Shown: positions 41,224 to 49,763 of the stretch, one piece after another | Numbering within the stretch: the first letter of the stretch is position 1 | Layout: the number at the start of each line of letters is the position of its first letter | Origin: Terriglobia bacterium | Lineage (GTDB): Bacteria > Acidobacteriota > Terriglobia > Terriglobales > Acidobacteriaceae | Assembly: GCA_020073385.1 (NCBI GenBank) | Contig: JAIQFH010000050.1 | Coordinates: forward strand, 1-53,643 | Direction of reading: 5' to 3' | DNA: 53,643 bases | Translations under genes and position numbers: made by a program | Notes under the pieces: generated by a model | Told to the model about the DNA's origin: nothing | Databases searched by the model: none | Seen by the model: only the letters and a program-made list of their open reading frames with translations

Positions 41224-42129
41224 ATGAGTCTCAAAACAAATCACATTAGCGTGTGCATTTGCACTTATAAACGCCCATTGCTTCTTGGGCGACTATTGAG
41301 AGAGCTAGTCCACCAGGAAACGAAAGGACTGTTCACTTATTCGATAGTGGTTGCCGACAACGACTACCTGCAATCTGCCAAAGCAGCCGTATCGGAGTTC
41401 GCGACTTCATGTCTGGTTCCTGTTAGGTACTGCGTTGAACCACAACAGAATATCGCGCTCGCACGGAACAAAGCCATTGAGACCTCGGACGGCGACTTTA
41501 TAGCGTTTATTGATGATGATGAGTTTCCGACTATGCGATGGTTGCTTACCTCATTTCAAGCGTGTAATAAATACAATGTAGATGGTGTAGTTGGGCCGGT
41601 TAAGCGTCACTTCGATGAACAACCGCCGACGTGGGTTATTAAGGGAAGATTTTATGAACGGCCGACTTATCGGACGGGACTAGTGATCGACTGGCAAAGG
41701 GGACGGACGAACAACGTCTTACTGAAGAGGGGAATCATCCCACCTGGCGCCCAGCCCTTTCGGCCCGAGTTCCGGACTGGAGAGGACCAAGATTTCTTCA
41801 GAAGAATGATCGAACAGGGCCACACGTTCATCTGGTGCGACGAATCCGTGGTCTTTGAGGCTGTTCTGCCGGTTCGCTGGAGGCGCAGTTTCATGATTAA
41901 GAGAGCTCTGCTCCAGGGCACAAATTCCGTCCAGCATCCGGGGTGTGGGGCTCGAAATGTCATAAAGACGATTGTCGCCATTGTCGTATACACCATACTG
42001 CTGCCAATTGCATTCCTGTTGGGGCAGCACAAGTTTATGAAGCTGGTAATCAAACTTGCCGATCACGCCGGTAGGCTGCTCGCACTGATCGGAGTTAGTC
42101 CAATAAAAGAGCAATACGTAACGGAGTGA
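41224..42129 (+). CDS. Family-2 glycosyltransferase
   Basis: 301 residues from ATG 41224 (MSLKTNHISVCICTYKRPL). The frame is open upstream to 41026, overlapping the previous gene, but that extension lacks family motifs. Motifs are VADNDYLQSA, ALARNKAIETSDGDFIAFID, DDEFP (DxD), RTNNVLLKR and EDQDFFRRM. A C-terminal hydrophobic stretch (TIVAIVVYTILLPIAFLLG) suggests membrane attachment. No strong ribosome site precedes either start. It presumably adds one sugar of the repeat unit. Confidence 0.87.
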   Translation: MSLKTNHISVCICTYKRPLLLGRLLRELVHQETKGLFTYSIVVADNDYLQSAKAAVSEFATSCLVPVRYCVEPQQNIALARNKAIETSDGDFIAFIDDDEFPTMRWLLTSFQACNKYNVDGVVGPVKRHFDEQPPTWVIKGRFYERPTYRTGLVIDWQRGRTNNVLLKRGIIPPGAQPFRPEFRTGEDQDFFRRMIEQGHTFIWCDESVVFEAVLPVRWRRSFMIKRALLQGTNSVQHPGCGARNVIKTIVAIVVYTILLPIAFLLGQHKFMKLVIKLADHAGRLLALIGVSPIKEQYVTE

Positions 42130-42136
42130 GGCGCCA

Positions 42137-43207
42137 GTGGAACGAATTGAACACGACTTCATAGCGGGACCTGACGAACCGATCTTGATAACCGGAGCAA
42201 CCGGCTTTATTGGGTCAAGGCTGGTCGAGCGCCTAGTGGACCGCGGATTCCGTAACTTGTTGTGCTTTGCGCGGCCATCTAGTGACGTGAGTGCACTCGA
42301 AGCCATTGCCGATCGATACCGAGGGGGAGTGGGGCTCGAAATCCTCAGGGGAAATCTTCTGTCGCGTGAAGACTGTTCTGCGGCAACCAGGAAGGCCGCA
42401 ATAATATTCCATCTGGCCGCGGGCGCTGGTAGTAAGTCCTTCCCGGACGCATTCATGAACTCCGTTGTGACGACGCGGAACCTTCTCGAGGCAAGCCTCG
42501 GCCACCGATGCCTGAAACGATTTGTCAACGTCAGTTCCCTCGCGGTCTATACCAACACACTTAAACATCGGAGAAGAGTCCTAGATGAACTATGCCCGAT
42601 TGAGACTCACCCCGAGCTGCGTGGTGATGCCTATTGCTTCGCAAAGGTCAAACAGGACGAACTGGTTACTGAGTATGCAGAAAAGTTTGGAATCCCTTAT
42701 GTCATCGTTAGGCCGGGATCCGTTTACGGCCCTGGGAAGAAAGATATTCCAGCCCGAGTTGGCATCGGAACGTTTGGCATGTTTCTACACCTAGGAGGTT
42801 CCAACGCTATACCATTTACGTACGTTGACAACTGTGCTGAGGCGATGCTGCTAGCGGGGTTGAAGGAGGGCATCGATGGCAGTGTATTCAACGTTGTGGA
42901 CGATGACCTTCCGTCCAGCCGACACTTCTTACACCTCTACAAGCAAAATGTGGGTGGCTTCAAGTCTATCTACGTTCCCCACGCTATCAGCCACGGGCTC
43001 TGCCTTATGTGGGAGAAGTATTCGAACTGGTCGCAGGGACAATTGGCCCCGATCTTCAATCGCAGGCGATGGCACGCATACTGGAAGAGAACCTCCTATA
43101 GTAACGAAGCAGCCAAGACGAGGCTAGGCTGGACGCCGCAAGTGCCAATGGACGAGGGATTTCGGCGCTATTTCGAAAGCTGCCGGAACGGAGGGCGACA
43201 TGCTTAG
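42137..43207 (+). CDS. NAD-dependent epimerase/dehydratase (extended SDR)
   Basis: 356 residues from GTG 42137, seven bases after the previous stop. The NAD-binding motif is ILITGATGFIGSRLVERLV. Downstream are FHLAAGAGSKSF, FVNVSSLAVY (catalytic Ser) and YCFAK (Tyr, Lys), then IVRPGSVYGPGKK. The C-terminus WTPQVPMDEGFRRY is family-typical. Extended SDRs interconvert or dehydrate nucleotide sugars; the substrate is not predictable from sequence alone. It overlaps the next gene by eight bases. Confidence 0.88.
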   Translation: MERIEHDFIAGPDEPILITGATGFIGSRLVERLVDRGFRNLLCFARPSSDVSALEAIADRYRGGVGLEILRGNLLSREDCSAATRKAAIIFHLAAGAGSKSFPDAFMNSVVTTRNLLEASLGHRCLKRFVNVSSLAVYTNTLKHRRRVLDELCPIETHPELRGDAYCFAKVKQDELVTEYAEKFGIPYVIVRPGSVYGPGKKDIPARVGIGTFGMFLHLGGSNAIPFTYVDNCAEAMLLAGLKEGIDGSVFNVVDDDLPSSRHFLHLYKQNVGGFKSIYVPHAISHGLCLMWEKYSNWSQGQLAPIFNRRRWHAYWKRTSYSNEAAKTRLGWTPQVPMDEGFRRYFESCRNGGRHA

Positions 43208-44330
43208 GGTTGCTATCGTGGGATGCGGAAAAATTGCCGACGCTCACGCATCACAGATCCAGAGGATCAAGGGATGCCAAATCGTGGGGGTCTGTGACCG
43301 GGAGCCCCTGATGGCGAAGCAGTTGTATGAGAGATTCCCCATTACAGGATACTTCAGTGACGTGAGCGACCTCCTGAGCGCTGCGCGGCCAGACGTCGTT
43401 CACATCACGACACCGCCGCAGAGCCATTTCGATCTTGCCAAACACTGCCTGGAACGAGGATGCCATGTCTATGTCGAAAAGCCTTTCACACTCTGCGAGG
43501 AAGAAGCTAAAAGACTTGTTGCGCTTGCAGACGAAAAAGGCCTCAAGTTGACGGTTGGGCATGACGACCAGTTCAGTCATGTGGCCCGGCGGATGCGAGC
43601 TCTTGTCCAGGAGGGCTTTCTGGGTGACAGGCCAGTACATATGGAGAGCTATTACTGCTACGAACTAGGCCGCGCAGTGTATGCGGGAGCGCTACTTGGC
43701 GATAAGCAACACTGGGTGCGCCGGCTGCCAGGAAGACTGTTGCAGAACGTTATTAGCCACGGAATTGCCAGAATTGCAGAATTTCTAACCACTGAATCGC
43801 CCCAAGTGATGGCTTATGGGTTTGTGAGCCCCTTGCTCAAGGACATGGGTGAAAGCGAAATCGTAGATGAACTGAGAGTCATCATATCGGAAGAAGAGCG
43901 TACTACTGCGTACTTCACCTTTTCTTCCCAGATGCACCCCTCGATCCACGAGTTTCGTATTTATGGCTCGAAGAACGGCCTCATTCTTGATCGCGATCAG
44001 GAGACGCTGATCAAGCTCCGCGGTAGAAGATTCAAGAGCTACCTAGAGAAGTTCATCCCGCCTGCAATATTCGCCGAACAGTATCTTGGGAACTTGGTTG
44101 CGAATGTCGGGACTTTTCTGGCGAGGGACTTTCACATGGCGTCTGGCATGAAGTATCTGATCGAGTCCTTCTATCGGTCGATCCTGGAAGGCGCCCCTGT
44201 ACCTGTCCCTTACCGGGAGATCCTACTGACAGCTAGGATCATGGACGCAATATTTGCTCAGGTGGATGCAGCACGGTCACAAGTCTTAGAGCAACACCGG
44301 ACCGTCTCGCATGCGACTCTGGCTAAATGA
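43200..44330 (+). CDS. Gfo/Idh/MocA oxidoreductase
   Basis: 376 residues. The Rossmann start is VAIVGCGKIADAHASQI; HITTPPQSHFDLAKHCLERG and VYVEKPFTLCEEEAKRLV follow. It differs from the WbpB-like protein upstream: the segment VGHDDQFSHVARRMRAL replaces VDHTFLFTPA, so it should act on a different sugar. The overlap with the SDR gene implies joint action, probably in making or modifying a second sugar nucleotide. The exact reaction is unknown. Confidence 0.86.
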   Translation: MLRVAIVGCGKIADAHASQIQRIKGCQIVGVCDREPLMAKQLYERFPITGYFSDVSDLLSAARPDVVHITTPPQSHFDLAKHCLERGCHVYVEKPFTLCEEEAKRLVALADEKGLKLTVGHDDQFSHVARRMRALVQEGFLGDRPVHMESYYCYELGRAVYAGALLGDKQHWVRRLPGRLLQNVISHGIARIAEFLTTESPQVMAYGFVSPLLKDMGESEIVDELRVIISEEERTTAYFTFSSQMHPSIHEFRIYGSKNGLILDRDQETLIKLRGRRFKSYLEKFIPPAIFAEQYLGNLVANVGTFLARDFHMASGMKYLIESFYRSILEGAPVPVPYREILLTARIMDAIFAQVDAARSQVLEQHRTVSHATLAK

Positions 44331-44509
44331 ACCTAGGTGTTGGCTCTTCGAGATTGTCGCTCTCGTCCCCAACGAGAGATGGCACAGCCTGCTTCGGTTT
44401 GAAGCCCGTGTTGGTTCTTGTGACCGGAGAAATTACGACGTGTCGAGAGGTCGTCGCGTGTCACTCTTTCGGCGCTACCAATGCGCTAGAGGCTAAAGGA
44501 GGTTATGCT

Positions 44510-45412
44510 GTGAATGTTTGCGGCAGAGACATTTGCATCGAGGGACGGCTGGTCCGTATCGCTCGGCTTGACGCGGATGGTTTCGAGTTCCTGGAGAATC
44601 CCAGCCCAGTGGTCGAAGCACTACGATCATTAGGAAGGCGAATCGACCTCTTCACTTTCATGCAAAAGCTATCCGACATTTGTCCGAAATACAGTTACCC
44701 AATGGAGTGGGACAATCTTGCGGCCTTGCCGGTATCCACGTTCGACAATTGGTGGATGCGGCAGATCGACAACAAGACTAGGAATATGGTCCGGAAAGCC
44801 GAAAAGAAGAGGATAGCGCTCAGGGAAGTCCCGTTCGGTGACGCTCTCGTTCAGGGAATTTCGGAGATATACAACGAGTGTCCTATTCGCCAAGGACGGC
44901 CCTTTCGTCACTATAGGAAGAACCTCGAGACGGTTCGGAAGGAGGAGATGACCTTCCTAGATAGAAGCATGTTTATCGGGGCGTTTCTGGATGACAAGCT
45001 GATTGGCTTTCTAAAGTTGACGAGCGATGAAGCTCAGACGCAAGCGGCCTTGATGAACATAGTGTCCATGATCCAACACCGAGACAAGGCTCCTACTAAC
45101 GCGCTGATCGCCCAAGCCGTCCGATCCTGTGCTGAACGGGAAATTCCCTTTCTCGTGTACTCGAACTTCGCCCATGGGAAAAAGCAACGGGACAGCCTAA
45201 GTGACTTCAAGAAAAACAATGGATTCAAACGAATTGACCTTCCCCGCTATTACGTTCCATTGACTGGCACGGGTCGGGTTGCTCTCCGCTTGGGTCTGCA
45301 CCACAAGATCGCGGAGCACTTTCCGGAACCTGTAATCGCTACGCTCCGTCAATTCCGGAACGCTTGGTACAACCGCAGAGTTCGGCCTATGACTGAGATC
45401 GAGATATCGTAG
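44510..45412 (+). CDS. GNAT/FemAB-like protein of unknown specificity
   Basis: 300 residues from GTG 44510, chosen because AAAGGAGG lies at 44496-44503. The open frame reaches back to 44327, but the extra 61 residues look non-coding. WWMRQIDNKTRNMVRKAEKKR and a later RSMFIGAFLDDKLIGFLKLT with PTNALIAQAVRSCAEREIPF follow the acyl-CoA/aminoacyl transferase (GNAT) fold pattern. It is the second such protein in the locus, with the FemAB-like one at 29012. A role in acylating a sugar or amino sugar is plausible. The amidotransferase-like gene starts eight bases later. Confidence 0.75.
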   Translation: MNVCGRDICIEGRLVRIARLDADGFEFLENPSPVVEALRSLGRRIDLFTFMQKLSDICPKYSYPMEWDNLAALPVSTFDNWWMRQIDNKTRNMVRKAEKKRIALREVPFGDALVQGISEIYNECPIRQGRPFRHYRKNLETVRKEEMTFLDRSMFIGAFLDDKLIGFLKLTSDEAQTQAALMNIVSMIQHRDKAPTNALIAQAVRSCAEREIPFLVYSNFAHGKKQRDSLSDFKKNNGFKRIDLPRYYVPLTGTGRVALRLGLHHKIAEHFPEPVIATLRQFRNAWYNRRVRPMTEIEIS

Positions 45413-45420
45413 GGGGAAGC

Positions 45421-47250
45421 ATGCCAGGGATCGTCGGTCTCATCACGAAGAAACCACGTCAGTGCGCTGAGCGAGAACTAATCCGCATGGTTGAGGCCCT
45501 TCGGCATGAGTCGTTCTACGAGACAGGGACATGGATGGAGGAATCCCTGGGGGTATATGTTGGGTGGGTCGCACGAAGGAACTCCTTTTCTGACGGAATG
45601 CCGCTCGTCAATGAGCGAGGCGATGTCTCACTCACATTTTCCGGAGAGGAGTTCCCAGAACCAGGAACAGCGCGCCGTCTCAAGCAGCAGGGCCATGTGC
45701 TAGCACTAGAGGGACCTTCTTACCTCGTCCACCTTTGTGAGGACGACCCCTTCTTCCCGGCCAATTTGAACGGAAGGTTCCACGGCCTGGTAACCGATTC
45801 CACTCGCCGAGCCGCAACGCTCTTCAACGATCGGTACGGCATGCATCGAATTTACTATCACGAGTCAAAAGAGGCTTTTTACTTCGCTGCGGAAGCCAAA
45901 GCGATCCTCGCGGTTCGACCCGAACTCCGGAGGGCGAATCCACAGGCCTTGGGAGAATTTGTTGCCTGCGGGTGCGCTCTGGAAAACCGAACTCTCTTCG
46001 ACGACATTCACGTGCTTCCTGCTGCCTCAGCTTGGATCTTCCGGAACGGAACGGCTCAGTCCAAAGAAACTTACTTCCACCCCCGAGAGTGGGAGGAGCA
46101 ACCTATCCTAGAGGTAGAGTCTTACCACACACAACTTCGGGAGGTCTTTTCACGTATTCTGCCTCGGTATTTTGCAGGGTCCGAGTCGATTGGCATGTCC
46201 CTGACTGGCGGGCTCGACACCCGGATGATCATGGCGTGGCAAAGGTGCCCGCCCCGATCGCTCCCGTGCTATACCTTCGGCAACGAGTCGGCCGGCCGTC
46301 AGTGTCGCGACGTTATTGTGGCACAGCAAGTAGCGCACGCTTGTCAACAACCACATGCAGTCATTCCGGTTGGAGACGAGTTCCTAAAACGCTTTTCCCA
46401 CTATGCAGAGCGCACAGTCTATCTCACCGACGGATGCGTCGATCTTGCATATTCCCCCGACCTATATCTGAACGAGAGGGCTCGCGAGATTGCGGCGGTG
46501 AGGATGACGGGGAACTATGGGGACGAGGTGCTCCGCCATATCAGGGCCTTCAAACCTGCAGATCTTACGCCAGGTCTCTTCTGCCAAGAGTTTGTCTCTC
46601 TCACGGATGCTGCCAGAAGGACCTACGATCGGATCGGTCGTACGCACCCGCTTTCGTTTGCGGTCTTTAGGCAGGCTCCCTGGCACCACTATGGGCTCCT
46701 AGCACTCGAACAGACGCAGCTCTCGCTGCGGTCGCCGTTCCTCGACAACGACCTGGTTCGGATGGTATTCCGTGCTCCGCAGCAAGCCCTGTCAAACAAC
46801 GACCTTCGTTTGAAACTGATCGCCGATGGAAACGTAGACCTTCGTCGCATCCCGACTGATCGGGGTCTAAATGGAAGCCGGAGACATCTAATCACAACGC
46901 CCCACAAATGGCTCCTCGAATTTCTTTTCAGAGCTGAATACGCTTACGACTACGGCATGCCAAAGTGGCTGGCCCAGATTGATCACGCCCTCTCACCCCT
47001 TCGTCTGGAGCGGTTGTTTCTCGGATGGCACAAGTTCCATCACTTTCGGACCTGGTACCGAAGTGCTATTTCGGAATATGTGAGAGACATGCTGTTGGAC
47101 CCACGCACCCTCTCCCGGCCGTATCTCAAGCCCCGCCGGCTTGAGGCAATAGTCAACGGACATCTTAAGGGCAATCGGAATTACACCACCGAGATCCACA
47201 AGATACTCGGTATTGAACTCCTGCATAGACTGTTTCTTGATTCCGGATAA
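45421..47250 (+). CDS. Asparagine-synthetase-like protein lacking the glutaminase Cys
   Basis: 609 residues with the AsnB layout. The N-terminus reads MPGIVGLITKK: the catalytic Cys2 of class II glutamine amidotransferases is Pro, so glutamine cannot be used in the normal way. The rest of the N-terminal domain (RFHGLVTDSTRRAATLFND, RYGMHRIYYHE) is recognisable. The synthetase P-loop is SLTGGLDTR (260-268), a variant of SGGVDS with Thr in place of the last Ser. Similar proteins occur in exosortase EPS loci. It may adenylate a carboxylate, such as a sugar acid, and use ammonia or another amine. The ribosome site AGGGGGAAGC is strong. Confidence 0.85.
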   Translation: MPGIVGLITKKPRQCAERELIRMVEALRHESFYETGTWMEESLGVYVGWVARRNSFSDGMPLVNERGDVSLTFSGEEFPEPGTARRLKQQGHVLALEGPSYLVHLCEDDPFFPANLNGRFHGLVTDSTRRAATLFNDRYGMHRIYYHESKEAFYFAAEAKAILAVRPELRRANPQALGEFVACGCALENRTLFDDIHVLPAASAWIFRNGTAQSKETYFHPREWEEQPILEVESYHTQLREVFSRILPRYFAGSESIGMSLTGGLDTRMIMAWQRCPPRSLPCYTFGNESAGRQCRDVIVAQQVAHACQQPHAVIPVGDEFLKRFSHYAERTVYLTDGCVDLAYSPDLYLNERAREIAAVRMTGNYGDEVLRHIRAFKPADLTPGLFCQEFVSLTDAARRTYDRIGRTHPLSFAVFRQAPWHHYGLLALEQTQLSLRSPFLDNDLVRMVFRAPQQALSNNDLRLKLIADGNVDLRRIPTDRGLNGSRRHLITTPHKWLLEFLFRAEYAYDYGMPKWLAQIDHALSPLRLERLFLGWHKFHHFRTWYRSAISEYVRDMLLDPRTLSRPYLKPRRLEAIVNGHLKGNRNYTTEIHKILGIELLHRLFLDSG

Positions 47251-47343
47251 GACCATTACCTACCAGTGCTTCCGCCAAGAGATTGTCCGATTGCACTATT
47301 CTTAGGTTGTTCAAAAGCCCTACAATGTCACGCGAGGTACCAG

Positions 47344-48366
47344 ATGACTGCAGCACGTATTAGCACACAGCGTATACCAGCTCTTGACTTCACAAAAGGA
47401 GCCCTAGTATTACTCATGGTGCTCTATCACTGGCTGAACTATTTCTTCGCGCCACAAGGTGATATTTACAAGTACTTGAGATTTGTTACACCGTCTTTCA
47501 TATTCATCTCAGGCTTCTTAATATCGAACGTATACTTGTCAAAATATAACCTTTCCGATCCACGACTGCCGCGACGGCTCGTACAGCGAGGTCTCAAGAT
47601 ATTAGCGGTATTCATTTGCTTGAATGTAATCATAAGCATCCTGGTTCACGACTCGTATAGCGGCCAAATACTATTCAGGAATGTGTCATGGCGCAATTTA
47701 ATCGCCATGTTTGTTACTGGGAACACAGTAGTCAGTGGTGGGAAGGTTGCCGCATTTTACATCTTAGTTCCCATCAGCTACGTACTGCTGCTGTCGGCCG
47801 GTTTAGTAATTATGTGCAGGTTGTATAAGCATGTATTTCATATTGCCTGCATCTTATGCTTCATGGCAATCGCGGTGCTGTACCTCAATGGTCTTCGAAG
47901 TGGAAATCTAGAACTTCTAGCGATCGGAGTGTGTGGTTTAATCGTCGGGTACATCCCTATCGGGAAGCTGGACACATTCGTCAGGCATCCATACGTGTTA
48001 GGGCTGTCCTACCTGTGTTATTTAACCGCGATCACCATCTGGAATGTAATATATCCGTTGCTTATTATCGGTGTATGTCTTAGCCTCATAGTCATTTACT
48101 TGGTGGGCGCTGCGAACGTTGAACCGAGCAGAGCACGGATTCATGTGATGTTGCTCGGCAAGTACTCATTGTTCGCGTACATAGCGCAAATTGCTATCCT
48201 GCAAATATTGTATAGAAGCCTGCGGCACTCCAACCTAAGTATCGGAGTGTTAGGCGTGTCATTTATCTTGGCATTTGCTCTGACGATGATAAGCGTTGAG
48301 GTAGTAGATCGGTTGAGAGCAAAGTCAGTTGCTGTCGATGGTGCATATAAAACGGTATTCGCTTAA
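47344..48366 (+). CDS. Membrane acyltransferase-like protein
   Basis: 340 residues from ATG 47344 (GAGGTACCAG upstream). It begins RIPALDFTKGALVLLMVLYHWLNYF, typical of the DUF1624/heparan-alpha-glucosaminide acetyltransferase-like and acyltransferase-3 groups. About nine to ten TM segments follow, with few charged loops. Such proteins acetylate sugars across the membrane. The gene is visibly richer in A/T than its neighbours (many ATA, TTA and AGT codons), suggesting a separate origin. It starts 93 bp after the previous gene, so it may have its own promoter. Confidence 0.75.
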   Translation: MTAARISTQRIPALDFTKGALVLLMVLYHWLNYFFAPQGDIYKYLRFVTPSFIFISGFLISNVYLSKYNLSDPRLPRRLVQRGLKILAVFICLNVIISILVHDSYSGQILFRNVSWRNLIAMFVTGNTVVSGGKVAAFYILVPISYVLLLSAGLVIMCRLYKHVFHIACILCFMAIAVLYLNGLRSGNLELLAIGVCGLIVGYIPIGKLDTFVRHPYVLGLSYLCYLTAITIWNVIYPLLIIGVCLSLIVIYLVGAANVEPSRARIHVMLLGKYSLFAYIAQIAILQILYRSLRHSNLSIGVLGVSFILAFALTMISVEVVDRLRAKSVAVDGAYKTVFA

Positions 48367-48428
48367 AGCCAAACTCCCGCGCTGGCGTCCCCTTTGCATG
48401 GTGTAGGGGCTGTTTGAAAGGGTATTAA

Positions 48429-49763
48429 ATGTCTCCCAGCATTGCCACAGCCTTGTGTGGCCTGGTTGTCGCAGGTCTCTTTCTTCTGGATCACACCCAA
48501 AAGCCGCGGGTGTCTTGGGCAGTGTGGATTCCTATAGCATGGTTGTCAATCAGTGCATCGCGCTTCGTTTCGCAATGGTTCAGGGGGTTGGAAACCGTTG
48601 TCGCAGACCAATATCTCGAGGGCAACCCGCTCGATGCGGCCATCTTTGCCGTACTGCTAGTGGCCGGTTTGGCCGTGCTCATCGCAAGGAGACGGCGGGC
48701 GAGAACCCTTCTACAGCGAAACGCACCACTTCTCGTGTTTTTTTGCTATTGCGTGTTGAGCGTTCTCTGGTCGGACTACCCGTTCGTGGCCTTCAAGAGG
48801 TGGATAAAGGCGCTCGGGGACCTTGTGATGGTTCTAGTTGTTATGACCGATGTCGAACCTACCGCGGCCATTAAGCGGCTTCTTACGCGACCAGGCTTCC
48901 TGCTCATCCCGCTCTCCATTTTGCTCATCAGGTACTATCCGAGCTTGGGGAGGGCATATAGCGAATGGACTGGGACGCCCTATAACATTGGTGTCGCTAC
49001 AGGGAAAAACGGTCTGGGCTATGTTTGTCTGATCTTTGGGCTCGGGTCTCTGTGGTGTTTTCTTGAGGCGATCAGAGACAGACGTAGCGGTCAGGTCTCG
49101 AGGTTGTTAATTGCTCACGGTGCGCTCTTGGTCCTTGCTCTCTGGCTGTTCCGAATGGCCAATTCCGCTACTTCTCTTGGTTGTTTCCTCATTGGGGGGC
49201 TTCTCTTGGTGGTGACGAGGACTCTTGCGGTAGCTCGAAGATCAGGAGTCGTGCATCTTATGGTAGGAACCGTGTTGTTCATCATTTTGTATGGTCTGAT
49301 CCTAAGTCCTAGTGCGGACCTAGTCGCTACGGTAGGCAGGGATTCGACCCTCACCGGTCGGACGGTGTTGTGGAATAAAGCCCTATCGATGACAGTCAAT
49401 CCGTATTTCGGCGCGGGTTATGAGAGTTTCTGGCTAGGACGCCGCCTTGAAAAAATATGGAGTACCAACTGGGAGCACCCAAACCAGGCGCACAACGGAT
49501 ACCTTGAGATCTACTTGGACTTGGGGTGGATAGGGCTTATTCTGCTTGGATTCGTGATGGTTTCGGGATACCGGGGAATTGTCCGTGCGCTTCGTTGGGA
49601 CCCAGGGGCCAGTCAGCTTCGACTGGTATTGTTAGTCGTAGCAGCAATCTACAACCTGACCGAGCATGCATTTCGAGAACTCCACCCCGTGTGGATTGTC
49701 TTTCTACTGGCCATCACTGTCATGCCGCAACACCACATCCGGAGCACACGTGAAGCCGTTTGA
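48429..49763 (+). CDS. O-antigen polymerase/ligase-like protein (Wzy/WaaL family)
   Basis: 444 residues, about ten to twelve TM segments. A large loop near the C-terminus contains TGRTVLWNKALSMTVNPYFG and NQAHNGYLEIYLDLGWIG, the Wzy_C/WaaL signature with the functional His. It would polymerise lipid-linked repeat units at the periplasmic face. It overlaps the flippase gene by 14 bases, consistent with Wzx/Wzy-dependent EPS synthesis. Confidence 0.87.
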   Translation: MSPSIATALCGLVVAGLFLLDHTQKPRVSWAVWIPIAWLSISASRFVSQWFRGLETVVADQYLEGNPLDAAIFAVLLVAGLAVLIARRRRARTLLQRNAPLLVFFCYCVLSVLWSDYPFVAFKRWIKALGDLVMVLVVMTDVEPTAAIKRLLTRPGFLLIPLSILLIRYYPSLGRAYSEWTGTPYNIGVATGKNGLGYVCLIFGLGSLWCFLEAIRDRRSGQVSRLLIAHGALLVLALWLFRMANSATSLGCFLIGGLLLVVTRTLAVARRSGVVHLMVGTVLFIILYGLILSPSADLVATVGRDSTLTGRTVLWNKALSMTVNPYFGAGYESFWLGRRLEKIWSTNWEHPNQAHNGYLEIYLDLGWIGLILLGFVMVSGYRGIVRALRWDPGASQLRLVLLVVAAIYNLTEHAFRELHPVWIVFLLAITVMPQHHIRSTREAV

